Translations under genes and position numbers: made by a program | NCBI GenBank assembly: GCA_013397845.1 | Contig: VZTG01001883.1 | Span: 434,001-498,000, forward strand | Reading direction: 5' to 3' | Length of the DNA stretch: 64,000 nucleotides | Origin: Melanocharis versteri | Taxonomy: Eukaryota > Chordata > Aves > Passeriformes > Melanocharitidae | Shown: piece after piece, positions 39,185 through 50,800 of the stretch | Layout of the letters: the number at the start of each line of letters is the position of its first letter | Numbering within the stretch: the first letter of the stretch is position 1 | Notes under the pieces: generated by a model | What the model was told of the DNA's origin: nothing | Database searches by the model: none | The model's input: only the letters and a program-made list of their open reading frames with translations

Positions 39185-39374
39185 ACAGATGCCTAAACTT
39201 AGGCTCTTGAATCTGTTTTCAAGCACCTAAAGATGTGGCCTGGTTTTCAAGATTTGAGCATTTTACAGCTCTTGGCAATTTCAGCACTTCTGAGAATGAG
39301 GACAATTCTGTAGATGCTTAAATACGGATTTTGGAATGCCTAACTTTGGACATCTATTTTTGAAAATGTTGGCC
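39185..39374. repeat. Decayed inverted-repeat-rich interspersed element
   Basis: The stretch has GCCTAAACTTAGGC at its left, then AAGCACCTAAAGATGTGGCC, TGGTTTTCAAGATTTGAGCA, and at the right TTAAATACGGATTTTGGAAT, GCCTAACTTTGGACA and TTTTTGAAAATGTTGGCC. The right end is a rough reverse complement of blocks at the left (TGGCCTGGTTTTCA against TGAAAATGTTGGCC). I recall this CACCTAAA ... GGCCTGATTTTCA ... CTGAAAATCAGGCC pattern as a very common old element in turtle and crocodilian DNA, but I cannot name the family. Orientation cannot be set because the element is close to palindromic. Confidence 0.5.
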
Positions 39375-42300
39375 TACATTTGTGGAGAAAATCTTAATCT
39401 TTAAAAGATTCCTGTAAGACTCTCCTTGTGCAGGTGCATGCGCAGATACATGTGTGCATGGATAAGTACTTGGCACCAGCAGCAAGTTCTTGTTGCTAGT
39501 CCTAGCTGGGCTGTGCTGGGCGTTAGCTCAGTCCTCCCCAGCAGCCCCCCTCCCCAGCTTAATCAATAGGTACGGTTCTGGGGCTGTCATCACTGCATGT
39601 GGCATCCTTTCTCCTTCTGGCTTTTGTTGTCAGTAATGCTAAACCCAGTACATGCCTGTTATGCCTGTGGATAAGTAATGAGAGAATTAGGGCCAGGAAA
39701 TGGGAATGTCATTTGTAGTAAGTGTTCATTAGCTTTTGCTTAACTAACATTGCTGTTGTTAAGAATCTTGCTTGCAAAGTCCATTGAACACCGAAATCAT
39801 TTTCTAGCTGTTTATTTACTGTACTGCCATGAGGAATTCGTTGTACTCAAACATGCAAAGTGGCCCTGTCTTGAGGCAGCATCTGTTCAAATGAAAGGTC
39901 TGTCAGGAAGAAGATGGGATGGAGTTGTGTCTTTTAAATCAACGTCCCCTCACTAAAATCTTACAGTAAGAATCCCATGACTTTTGAAGAGATGATTTAT
40001 TTAACTGGGAATTGCATCCAATGAGGAACATTTTGAGAGGACGAGTAAGGGGTCCTCTGTCTTTCAGATTTGTGTCTGTTAAAAGCTTAGTAGAACTTTC
40101 GAGACTATGTGTTTGGATTCTGATGCTATTGGAACTGTTCTGAGTGTTCATACTATCTGTGGGTCAAATTGTCAACATTTTTCCAAGATTAAAAAAATAC
40201 TAAGAATTTTCTTTTTAAGTTCCTGTCCTCTTGGAAACAGTCTTTCTACAATTTGCATTTAAAAGAAATAGATGGGAAAGTTTCTACAGCATCAGTCTCT
40301 TTCTGAAATAGAAACTACTGTGATTTTTCCAACTCAAAGGGGATGTTTGTAACCCCAGAAAATATACACAATTTTTAACAAGGCAGTATTTTTAAATCTA
40401 AAGTGTTCCCTGATGACCTAGCTCTGCAAGTACCTAAGTGCCTGCAATTCCTTGGGAGCAATCTCATTCTTCATTCTGTCCCCTTCCAGCTTTTCTTAGG
40501 AGCCAGGGGTTTTACCAGATGTAACTGCTCTTCTTTCTTATATGCATGCATATTAATAATAAGATAATATCTACAAAGGTCTCACTAAAAAAAAAAAAAA
40601 ATCTATAACATATGCAGAATATGCCTGTGTATGTAGCAAAATGACCTGTAACAGTTTCCCTAGGACTTCTATCCCTAACTAAAGCAACATGCACTCCAAC
40701 GTATATCCATTGCTGTTATTCTTTGTGCTCTGAACTTTCTTCCTCGTGGTTGCTGGCCCATTGTTGCTGCAAACCTTTTATTTGAAGAGGAGGAGGAGGA
40801 GGAGGGAGAGGAGTGCATGACCGTATCCATGTGCAACGCTGGTGTTTAGACGGAACTCTAAGTTTGGCTGCATCATCGTTTTCACCTTTCATGGGGGAGT
40901 ATCTTAGGTTTCTTCCATTCACCTGAGGTTCTGGCATAGCATCTTCTTAAATCAAGCTTGAAGGGAAATTGATTGAAAAGAAAACACCATTATGGGAAAA
41001 CAATTTATTCCTTTCCCCTTGACAGAAGGCAGAGTTTTGTCTATACTGTGGAATAAATATTATCTGCCTGTTTGCTTTAAGAAGTGGAAGCTACTCATTT
41101 CCCTATGATGGCTTTGATCATTATTTGAAATGGGATTTTTCTTCTAGTCTGTGCAGTCATTTGATGTCAAGAGCACATAGTAAGCATCAGATACCCCATG
41201 CCCTGCTGAATCCCCACCTTCTTTTTTCTCGTGTGTGCACTCACACAAATGTACCTCACTACACAGAGGAAGACAGTTTTTTGCTGCTTGATTCCTCTTT
41301 ATTTGCCCTTAACTGATCCAACAGTCTCTACTGTAGTAGTGTCTAAGGAAATGTGGACTGATCTCTTGGTATCCTTTAGTGCCCACTACTTCATTTGACT
41401 CCTGGAATGTCCCTTCTTGGGTAGACAGGGTCCAGTACTGTTAGTGTTCCTCAGCCATAATTATTTTTAAATCTCTGGGCTGCCTTTTAATTTTTGTAGG
41501 GTGAAGACCTTGTGCTGAGGCTGTTGATTGCTATAGAAGAATTGCTCCATTGAAGGGCATTTCTGGGACAATGCTGCCATTGAGAACCTAGAACATTCTT
41601 TTGGTCATGCTCCCAGTCAGGAAGCAACCATGTCAGATTTGTATTTTATCACTGATTGTCTGAGCTCTCATACAAGGCTTTGGAAGTTAGATACCACCAC
41701 AAGTAGTGCTTGACAAAAGCATTAAGTACAGACTTCACAGCTCTACAATTTTTCACATAAAAGTCCATTGTGATCAGGTCAAGAACCCTAGAAAGGAGAT
41801 TAAAAAATGAAAAAAGTTACAATTTTGAACCAATCAGGCACCAGATTTGCCTGGGAGCTGTCTCTAGGGGTGAGGAAAGGGAAAGGGCTCTGAGAAGATT
41901 GAGAGTAGATGGAGGGCCTGAGGAATGTGACAAGGAGAGACTGCTCTCTTCAAGGAGGAGCTTTGAGGGTGGCAGTAAGACTTGTCTGTCAGGGACAGGA
42001 GGATGAAGTTGAGTGCTAGGCTGAAAAGCCAGGCATCCTTTATCAGGGTGGGGTAACAATTTGCCTTCTCATCTGCAGGTTTCACATAAGATTCAGCTGC
42101 CTGGCAACTTGGAAATATTTGTCAGGTAGGAAGGAAATGCTAGCAACATCATCTTGGTTCTTTGGAAAGGTTTTGGATAAACTGGTATACTCAGAGCCCC
42201 AGTAGACCTCACACTGCTGAATGCCCGTATATTAATAGTTCTGCAAGTCCAGTGAATTTTCCTGGTAACATTTTCCTCTATGTCTTTGTCTGAGGAGTGA

Positions 42301-43969
42301 CTGTAGGCTGTGTATCCTGGAGTGTTTCTGCCGGGTGTCTCTGCTGTCGTTCTCCTAACTGTTTGCAGAGTAGCACTGGTAATTTCTATGTAAATTTGCT
42401 CAGGCTAGCAATTGAGCAGCTTTCTGTTGACAAATGAAGGAACATCTTAATAGCAGAGAGGCTGCTTAAGTCTCTTTGGAGGGAGCTGAAGTGGCATCTT
42501 GAAGGTCATGGGAAGATCCAGTTACTGTAATGTGGCTAAGGGGAGCCCTCTCCAGAATGTCCTGCTTGACTTGGCGCTGCTGCTTCTCAATGAGGTTTCC
42601 ACTCTGACAGCCTTGCGAGATAGTCACTAGGGTGAACCTTTCAGACTGCCTTGGTGCTTTAAAATGGTGATGAGTTTCAACTGGAGGGGGAAAAAACATA
42701 GAAATTGATGGAGTTTGAACTTTTTGCTTCCTGAACTTAATTCAGGGAGAAGTGCTGGGAAGGCTCACTGTAAACAGAAGTTTCCAGTGGAAGGCGAATG
42801 ATTTCATCCGTGACCTTGAGCCCTGAATCTCCTTTGAGCAGACAGACTGAATGACTTGCTTGAAGTATGAAATTGCACTAGGAAAGATATATACATATAG
42901 GTACTCTTCTGCATGATCTCTATAGGTTTTGCACATTATCTGACATTAGCATCCACATCCTTGTCTCCTATTTATTTTGGGGAGAATATTTGGATTATTT
43001 TTATTTTCTCCTTGTGAACTGGATTTGGTTTTGTCTTCCTTTGCTCTTGGATGTGCCTGATTGAGCTATCTTTGGAACAATTGCAAAAAACCATCCGTGG
43101 TTGAAGTTATAAAGCTCTCTACAGTAGATTGAGGGCTGAGTGAGCTAGAGGTCAAGTAAAGAAGCAGAAAATTATTTTAGATGTGTTGGAAGATGGAAGT
43201 TTATAAGTTAGATCTGAATATTTCATTTTTCTTCTTTGTCCAAATATAGATGGCTTTATTGCACTTGTGTTCTCCTGGAAGGCAGCTACTAGGTATTCAG
43301 GCATTACCACAGATATAGATAGCTGTAATAAATTGTCCAGAGAACTATTTTGTATTTTTCTTCTCCCAATGCTGTAATCATGAAGGAATGGATGAGAGAA
43401 AAACTTACCTTTACTACTTGTTTATCGGGTCTGGTTTTGATCACTCTCGAATTCCTCTAAGTATCAGGGTCCCAATGTCCCAGTGCAGTCTATCTTGTGT
43501 GAATGGGTATGGCAGCATGACTGTGAGGAACTTCCAGTCAAATGTAAGAAAACAGCAATAAGAGTACAGCAAACAGGAAAAAAGGAGAGCTAGAAAAACT
43601 GTGATTAGTACAGATACAGAAATAAACAACATGAACAAATGGAAAGTTTCAAATTAGTTGTGCTTATTTATTACATGCTTGATAAAACAAGATAATGAAT
43701 CTGAATCTGGTACAGACCCCCAAACAGGCATACAAATGAAACAGGAGCATTTTGTAGCCACCAAATTAAACTAAGAAGAAACATTTACTGCTGAAAAAAT
43801 TAGAAAAACTATCAGCATCTTCCCATCCAGAAAACTTCTTTTACTCCAAACGTAATCTAAACAACTGATAGGAGAGAGAGAGAAAAAGTCAGTGTCTCTG
43901 CCCAGCATTCTTACTTAACAAGCTGCCAAAATTCAGCCACAGCCTCAGCTTTGCAGTCAGTGACACTAA
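39375..43969. other. Non-genic stretch, nothing recognised
   Basis: No gene recognised. It contains an A15 tract at 40587-40601 and a GAG-rich run at 40786-40813. A purine-rich stretch at about 41770-42010 is open on both strands but shows no domain. Confidence 0.5.
40786..40813 (+). repeat. GAG trinucleotide run
   Basis: About six GAG/AGG units followed by an imperfect continuation GGGAGAGGAG. Short purine microsatellite. Confidence 0.85.
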
Positions 43970-44210
43970 TGTGGCATTGTGCTTCTGGGATATGTTTAAC
44001 TCATTAGTTTAACAAAAGAACATACAAAGAAATCAAATGTCTGTATTTTGATTCAGTGTAAAGCAAATAGCCCATAGATTATTTAACCACTTAAATCATT
44101 AACGCAAAGACATTTTTTAATTGATAAGGTAGTGAAGAGAAAAATAATCATGTGAACTATCAGTACACCTCTTTAACTCATGTTCATTCATCTCAGAGTC
44201 CGTAAAAGTG
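43970..44210. promoter_or_regulatory. Candidate conserved non-coding element, AT-rich
   Basis: AT-rich sequence with homeodomain-like TTAATTG and AATCATTAA cores, without simple repeats, located just before a trinucleotide repeat. It has the look of vertebrate non-coding conserved elements, but this is an impression from composition only. No alignment was available. Confidence 0.2.
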
Positions 44211-44287
44211 GAAACATGCAACTCAATGGAGCAAATATTTTCTTGAAGATATATAATCTGGGTAGGAGAAAATCAGAACTTAGCCAC

Positions 44288-44325
44288 ACTACTACTACTA
44301 CTACTTGCTACTACTACTACTACTA
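44288..44325 (+). repeat. ACT trinucleotide microsatellite
   Basis: Six ACT units at 44288-44305, an interruption TGCT, then further CTA/ACT units to 44325. It merges into AT-rich TAATATTAATAATG with further TTA/TAT triplets. Confidence 0.95.
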
Positions 44326-45349
44326 ATATTAATAATGTTATTGTTATTATCATCCTTTATTAAATGCAAATTTTTTTCAGTGGTTTTGTTTTGTCTGGTT
44401 TTGTTTTTTTTTCTTCTGATGCACACAGTCCTGAGATTAGAAATGCTGAGATTCAAAAAATGAAAGTAAAATTCTTACTGCATCTTGCATAGAGCTAGAA
44501 CAGGGAATTCATGTTCTGTATGAGTGAAAACAACTTGCTTTTCAGAATATTGAGACTGCAGAAGAAGGCACATAGAATAATAATAATAAAAGGAATATTT
44601 TTAGATAGTCCAGTAATAGACAGTTTTAATTGCAAATGAGGGACGCAGGTAAAGCACAGTAGAAAGGGTAAACAGAGGGAAAATACAAATGGAAATATTT
44701 CGGTCATTCGGGAAGTGAAGCTGTGAGGCAAAAAGAGGCAGAGAGAAGACAGAAACCAAACAATAGTTCACAGTCCCAGTGTTATGCATCATGTACTGAT
44801 TTCTTCGATGGTGGTAGGAGCAGCCAGGAGAGTTCAAGGAAGCAGGTGCTTGTTAGTGGCAGCCTGCTGAGAGGGGTAACACAGAGTAACCCCTCTGACA
44901 CCTTTGCCTGTAGTAGAAGGAGAGGAATTGGATGCTGGGGTACCGTGCACTGCCTGCACTGCAGGTTTCTACCACTGAATGCTTTGTGGTGGCCGAGCAG
45001 CCTGGCTCTGGCTGCAGCTCCAAAGCCTGTGAGGTGTGGTTTTCTTAGACACCTACCCTTCAGCCAGAGATCACTGCTGTTATTGTCACTCCAATGCTCA
45101 CATAAAATGGGAAGGGACAAGGGTGATGTGCTCAAGCTCTTATGCTGACAGCGTTCCCAATCTAGTTTATTTTGGCTTTAAAATTTCGGTTTTGGCAGTT
45201 CAGCTGAGAAATCTTGGGCTAGTTTTAGCAGGGAGAGGGAAGGATTGTAAGTGAATTTTGCTGCAGTCATCTTGCACAAGAAGTTCACTTGACAAGAAAA
45301 AAACATGTAATTTACTTTCCAACTTTTAAAAACTCCTATTCTTTTGCAG
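44326..45349. other. Non-genic stretch
   Basis: Frames of 141 codons (plus, 44723-45148) and 117 codons (minus, 44782-45135) overlap, with no protein family recognised in either. Nothing else seen. Confidence 0.45.
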
Positions 45350-45528
45350 CTGCCCTTTTTCCATTTCTTCCCTCCTGTTTTGACTTCTTCTTGTTACTTC
45401 TCATCTCCCTTTTCTCCTGCTTTATTTCTTCCATTTTTTTTACCTTCAATTTTTTTTCCTCTTCAATATATTGCTATTTTTTTCTCCTTTTTCCTTTCCC
45501 CAGTTCCCTTCTTCTTCCACTACATACA
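45350..45528 (+). repeat. Long polypyrimidine tract
   Basis: About 180 bases that are mostly C and T, with few purine interruptions, ending in TTTCCTTTCCCCAG and CTTCTTCCACTACATACAG. Both of these resemble a branch/acceptor end, but no exon follows that I can support. The complementary strand is purine-rich, so the tract could form triplex structures. The Phe/Ser/Leu frames through it are by-products of composition. Confidence 0.75.
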
Positions 45529-47559
45529 GTGAGTGATATTTTTAACATTTTTGAGCACTGACTGTCTGGACTGTAAGGATTGAGGATTCCCTGGCAGTAG
45601 GTAATCATGTACTAAATTGCAAGTTAGCCTGTAGGTAGCTATTGTGTTGATGAAACTTGGGTCTGTCACAGGTTGATTAGTAAGAAACAGTCCTTTAATC
45701 TAAAAAACAATGAATATATTTATTCTAACAGAGCACCCCTCAAGCAGGATCCAGCAAAAATGTGAAACTCAGGTTGTTCTGAAGTATCTCCCAGGATCCT
45801 CGCTCTCACTGGCTGTGCATAGAGGTCTCTCTCTTTATCAGGACCTTCCTGTCTGTTTATTGAAACATTGTGGTGGAAAAGTAGGCTTTGGCTTTAGCTT
45901 CACTGTAAGGTTGTGTGGAAAGTGACTCTGATATAGATAGCAAATGGACCTGGAGGTAAGTGAAAATACTGCAAAAATGTCAAGGAATAGACAGAAGGTT
46001 ATGGCTGTTTTTTCCAAGATCTTTTCCAGGCTCTGCTGTTGATATGCTGTGCTTCAGTTCTCCCACCTGTGAAATTTCTGATTTTATTTTTCTTGTCAGG
46101 CTTTTCAAGCACTAATGAAACTCTTGTTTCATCAAAAAGATGAAATCTGTAAAGGGGTTTAGTTTGTATCTTCACCAAGTTGTCAAGTAGATGGCCTCCA
46201 CTTCTTGCCACTCACTTCCCAGTGAGGTGATGTGTCTCTCTGAGATTTGGGAGTATCCTCAAGCTGGAATTGGACCTCTTCCAAAGCCCAGAATGAGAGT
46301 GGACTCTCCCACACATAGCTCAGCTACTGTGCATTCAAGGTCTAATCTCATCTGGACCTTTTCTGCTTCGGTATTGTTGTACTGATAGATAGAAACACCT
46401 GACATCCCTACTAAATTTGAAACTAAAAGTTGGAAAGCAAGATGACACAGTTCTCAAACCACTGGTTTTACCTTTGCTACTTCGTGTATCAGTAAATGCA
46501 GGTTGAAGAGCAAGCTTCTACACATGCTAGTCCAACACTTAAAATGTAGTTTCAATTTCAACTCAACCAGTTTGATTTATAATTGTAAAGTTTTCCTTTA
46601 AACTTGCAAGAAGTATCTGCCTACAGGCCTCTTCAATGAACAGTTCTATATCACAGTGATCGCTTTTTTTTTTTTTTTTTGTCCAGTGTCCATCAGGTCT
46701 TGTTTAGTTTTATTCTGTTTGAGTCTCTGTATCTGCTAGGCTGAACAGAGTCATAGAAGATAGAAATGATGAGGGATAGCATACATGGTGTCTAGAGTTT
46801 ATATAGAAGAGGATGGCCCAACTCCTCTTTTGGAAACATGCAAGCCATCTTCCACCAATCTGATTTCTTACCCCTATATAGGTAGGAAATTGAGGACAAA
46901 ATATGGCATGGTGTGTGAGCCCAGCAATATCTAATGCTTCTTTGCTGCTGTTACTGTGAAAATTCACTTTACATGTCACTGAAATAATTGTCCACTTCAT
47001 TACTAAATTTGTAAACTGTGATTCTTATGAAGATTCTTCCATTAGATTTTTGTGCCTCATTTTTTTGAGCTTGGTGTTTGAACCTGGGCAAAACTCTGAA
47101 TTAATGGAAAAAAAGATTGCTTGCTTTCATGTAGGACTGGGGTATTTGTGGATGCTGCAGGTCACATCCCAAGCACGATGGGAGGGTAGTGGGGGACTAT
47201 CACAAGGATGGCAGAGCTTTCAAAGTGCTGTGGCAGAGTTCTTATAAAGGGAGCTGTTTTTTCACTGCTATTGTTTGTGTCCAATGCAGTTACCAGGTTA
47301 CTTTTAATAGGTGTTGAAATGACTCTTTGCCTGTGGAAATATCTGACACTCCCCCATGTCCCTCTCCTCAGCAATGTTGCAAGTCCTTCCCCTCCCTCTC
47401 TAATCCCATCACACATACAGAGGCATGGATGTCTACACTAAAGGCTGTAAATTTTTTTTTGTCTTTCCTTTAAGCTGTCTCAAGATTTATTAATTTCTCA
47501 GAGGAGGGATATATGCTCCTTATTAGCATGCTGGATTGTAAAGACTAAGTGCTCTGTAA
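45529..47559. other. Non-genic stretch with a poly-T tract
   Basis: No gene recognised. A 17-base T run is at 46664-46680, with no retroposed copy identified next to it. Confidence 0.55.
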
Positions 47560-47880
47560 CATAGACTAAATGAGATCTGAATAGGTTGGCGCACAGCCTC
47601 ATCTCTTGCTCTCTGTCTGTCTTCCACCCTAATTTGCTTTATATATAAAATAAAAATGTCAACTGACTCAGAGACAAACTATGATAGGCATTTCTTGCGT
47701 CTCTATAAAAGCTGCCTCGATTATTCATCAGAGCGCACTGCGTGCAGTGAGAGAAGTGATGACATGTCATTCGTGTGTAAGCACCCAGCACATTCCCTTT
47801 GAAGTGAGCATCGAATCGAAGTCCCCATCAACCCTGGAGCTTACAGTCAGCCCTTAACTGTAAAAAATATTTTTAAAAAT
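47560..47880. promoter_or_regulatory. Candidate conserved non-coding element
   Basis: The stretch is non-repetitive and has AT-rich flanks around a CpG-bearing centre (CTCGATTATTCATCAGAGCG, CACTGCGTGCAGTGAGAG, GACATGTCATTCGTG). CACTGCGTGCAGTG is a short near-perfect palindrome and ATGACATGTCAT is another. TATATATAAAATAAAAATG lies near the left end, and the right end runs into AT-rich AAATATTTTTAAAAATAAA. CpGs surviving in DNA that is otherwise CpG-poor suggest constraint or lack of methylation. There is no useful open frame. Conservation is inferred, not measured. Confidence 0.35.
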
Positions 47881-50800
47881 AAAGAGAGGGAGAGCACTGT
47901 ATTGGCAAACAAGAGGGAGGATTTTGAAGAGCAAGGGGGTTAGGGTAGCTAGGCTCAAAGGAACGTAGGAAGTTTGTTGCCTTTCCTTGTCTTGATTTCT
48001 GGCTGATTTCTTCTGACATTAGTTACAGCATTGGGTATTTCGTCTTTTTTACTGACAGTTCAAAATAAAAATGAAAAGAGGACTCGGAAGGAACAGATGT
48101 TGTTACTATAGATGGCTAGAGTGGTACTTATTATATCTTATTTCTGACTTCTGTCAACTCAAACAGCTTCTTGTCTATTCCTCACCTTAAAAAAAAATTA
48201 AGTCACCCATGGCAAAGTCATGGCACAGCCACACCCTGTCAAACTCAGTGTTGCAAAAGCTCTCCATCAATCAGCCACCCAAATGTCACTGTGCAACCAT
48301 CACGTGCCACAACTCAACCATGGCAGCAGAATGCTGTTATCCAGTCACTAAATTATATAGTACAGCACCTCTCCTCCTTCTGGTGCAGAAATAGCATAAC
48401 CAGCTTTTAGCTATTGAGATTGATGCCAATAAATTTTCGGTCATCTCCCTTCATGGTTATTTTTATGCTTCACACTATAATCAAAGAGAACTTTGCAGTG
48501 ATTAGTTATCAGGTAGTGGAAAAATGTGGGTGGGTTTTTAGCGTCACAGCTTTGGGTAGAAGATTGCATTACTCACATATGTATACAGCACACAAAATGA
48601 GAAAAGGAAGTGGTGATGATTGCCAGTAGAGAAGGTGCAGAATCTGCTTAAAAATTACTGAGTTTCCTTGGATGTGTCTCTTCTTTCCATTTGAAAAACA
48701 GCAATGAATTCTTCAGTATAGTATCACTGCTCAAGAGTTTAAAAATCTCACTCATAGATATCAAATCAATACTTAATACAAAGGTCATTTGTAAATACCT
48801 TTAGAAATAAAGTACTGAATATGATTATAGCTGTATGTGTGGTCAGGTTCTTCCTTTCCTGAAGGTATTTGTAAAAACATTTCTCTATTTTGTAGGTTTC
48901 ATAAACTTTAACGTGAGCATGTAGCCATGCAGTCATCTCTCTCTGAAACCTATTTATGAACAATGATTTAGCATTTGCTGCTTATCACTCCCCCATCTGA
49001 AAAGTTCTTTTCCTGTAGTCAGGAACTGGAAACAGTACTGTGCTACCACTCGCGCACTGTGAATAGCAGATAATTGAAGTGAGCAGCTCGCAAGTGTTCT
49101 GGAGGCGGAAATGTGCTCAAATGAACTATTTGGTGGATGTTTCTGAATAACAAATCCATTCACAGAAATATGGTTCAGTCCATGAGGAATAAAGAAGGGC
49201 CAAAATTGCATGGATTTTATTTTCAGTGAATTAAAAATCTAACCATAATCATTATTACTCAGTGTTTTATACATGGTACTGATGATAAAAGGCTTTGTAA
49301 AAGTGAGTTAGAGGTTCTGCCTTCTGCAGAGACTGTGCAACCTATGTTGGTCATAAGAAAGAGTTGGTGATGAGGCAGAGCAGTGTGCATCACAACTTTG
49401 TAGTAGTGAGGAAACCTCTGGCTCCATCTGGGTGTCTATTACAAGAAAAGGGTCGAGCTACGAAATGGTAATGCAGATTTTTAACCATTCACCCATCCCT
49501 TAGGAAGACTGGAAAAGCTGAGGTTTGAAATTTGGTTATGATAAATATACAAGTGCGCACAAGCCTTCAGCAGTGTTTTCTTTCTGCTTTTACATTGAAA
49601 ATGGGAACAGATCCAAAGCTCCTTGAATCTGAATTTGTTAGCAAGGATTCAGGCGATTGGAGGCTCATCCTTACCACAGATGAAGCAGTGTCACTCAAAT
49701 AATTTGTCACCAAAATATGGTCCAGTGCTTTATAATTTCAGCACTTCCATATATCTGTAAATGGTTATGTTCATAGTCTAAAAGGAACAGAAATTTCAGA
49801 GGTAGTTGCAAAAATTCTGTTCTTTGTGAGGGTTTACTGAAGAGCTATTTCTTATCTTGTGAACATTTTTAATCTATTTTATTGAATTTGGAAATTTAAT
49901 CTGTTTTTTCTCCCAAATATGACACCTGTTCTACATGGTTAAATTCCATCCTTTGTTGCAACTTTTGAAAGGTAAGCTCAAGTGACAATTAAAGCCCTAA
50001 CTTTTCATGTGACTTCACGAAAGTTCATATCGTACTTTGGATGTCTTTGTAACCGCAGCAGTGGTAACATTGTGAGCTGAGAGCTGAAAGGGGCTGAGGT
50101 GGTATCATTTTTCAAAAGAAAAGCCTGTATTCTAGAAACTGACATTACTTTGAATATGAAGAAAACCCAACTAATCTTTTCGTTGGGAAGACTTATGAAC
50201 TTAATGTAAAGCCTCACCAGTTTTCTCAGTGTGTTTTTAATTTAGAAACTTAATCATGTTTCCATCGCTAACAAATTTGCTGAATCAAAAGGTATAACAG
50301 TGATCAGATCATGTCACTGAATGAATTATGTTCATGAATAACTAGTAAGAATAACTGTATGTTCTGGGAGATAAGTGGTTGTAGATAAAATCATAGGGTG
50401 TCTGTTTTCAAATTCTCTTTGGTACTGTGATTTGTGTCCAGTCTCTGTGATCTGAGAGTGGGTATTTTCTGTCACCATCTAGGATTTTACTCATGTTGTA
50501 GCCTAATTCTTCTTTTCATTGTCCTATACAAATTCTAGTTAATTTGGCGGGAGTGATAGAAGAAAAATGGAGTAGGGGGAGATTTCCAACCTCGAGGGGG
50601 GAAAGCAAAAAAAAAGAGGAAAAAAAAGAAGAAATTGCTTCATGGAGCAGAGCTTGGCATTAATGCTTAAACAGATGGCTGTGATGATGGGACTGCAGGC
50701 ACCAGCAAGTCAAGGTAGAGCAGACAGAGAATATTTGTTTTGTACATGTGCATGATAAGTGGGAGCAGTCACATCGCTTGTTCTTTTTATAATGTGAGTC

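Noticed and set aside
41770..42010. Charged Arg/Glu-rich open frames on both strands
   Set aside because: Explained by purine-rich sequence; plus-strand frame starts at GTG and no domain is visible.
45289..45561. Phe/Ser/Pro-rich frames
   Set aside because: By-products of the polypyrimidine tract.
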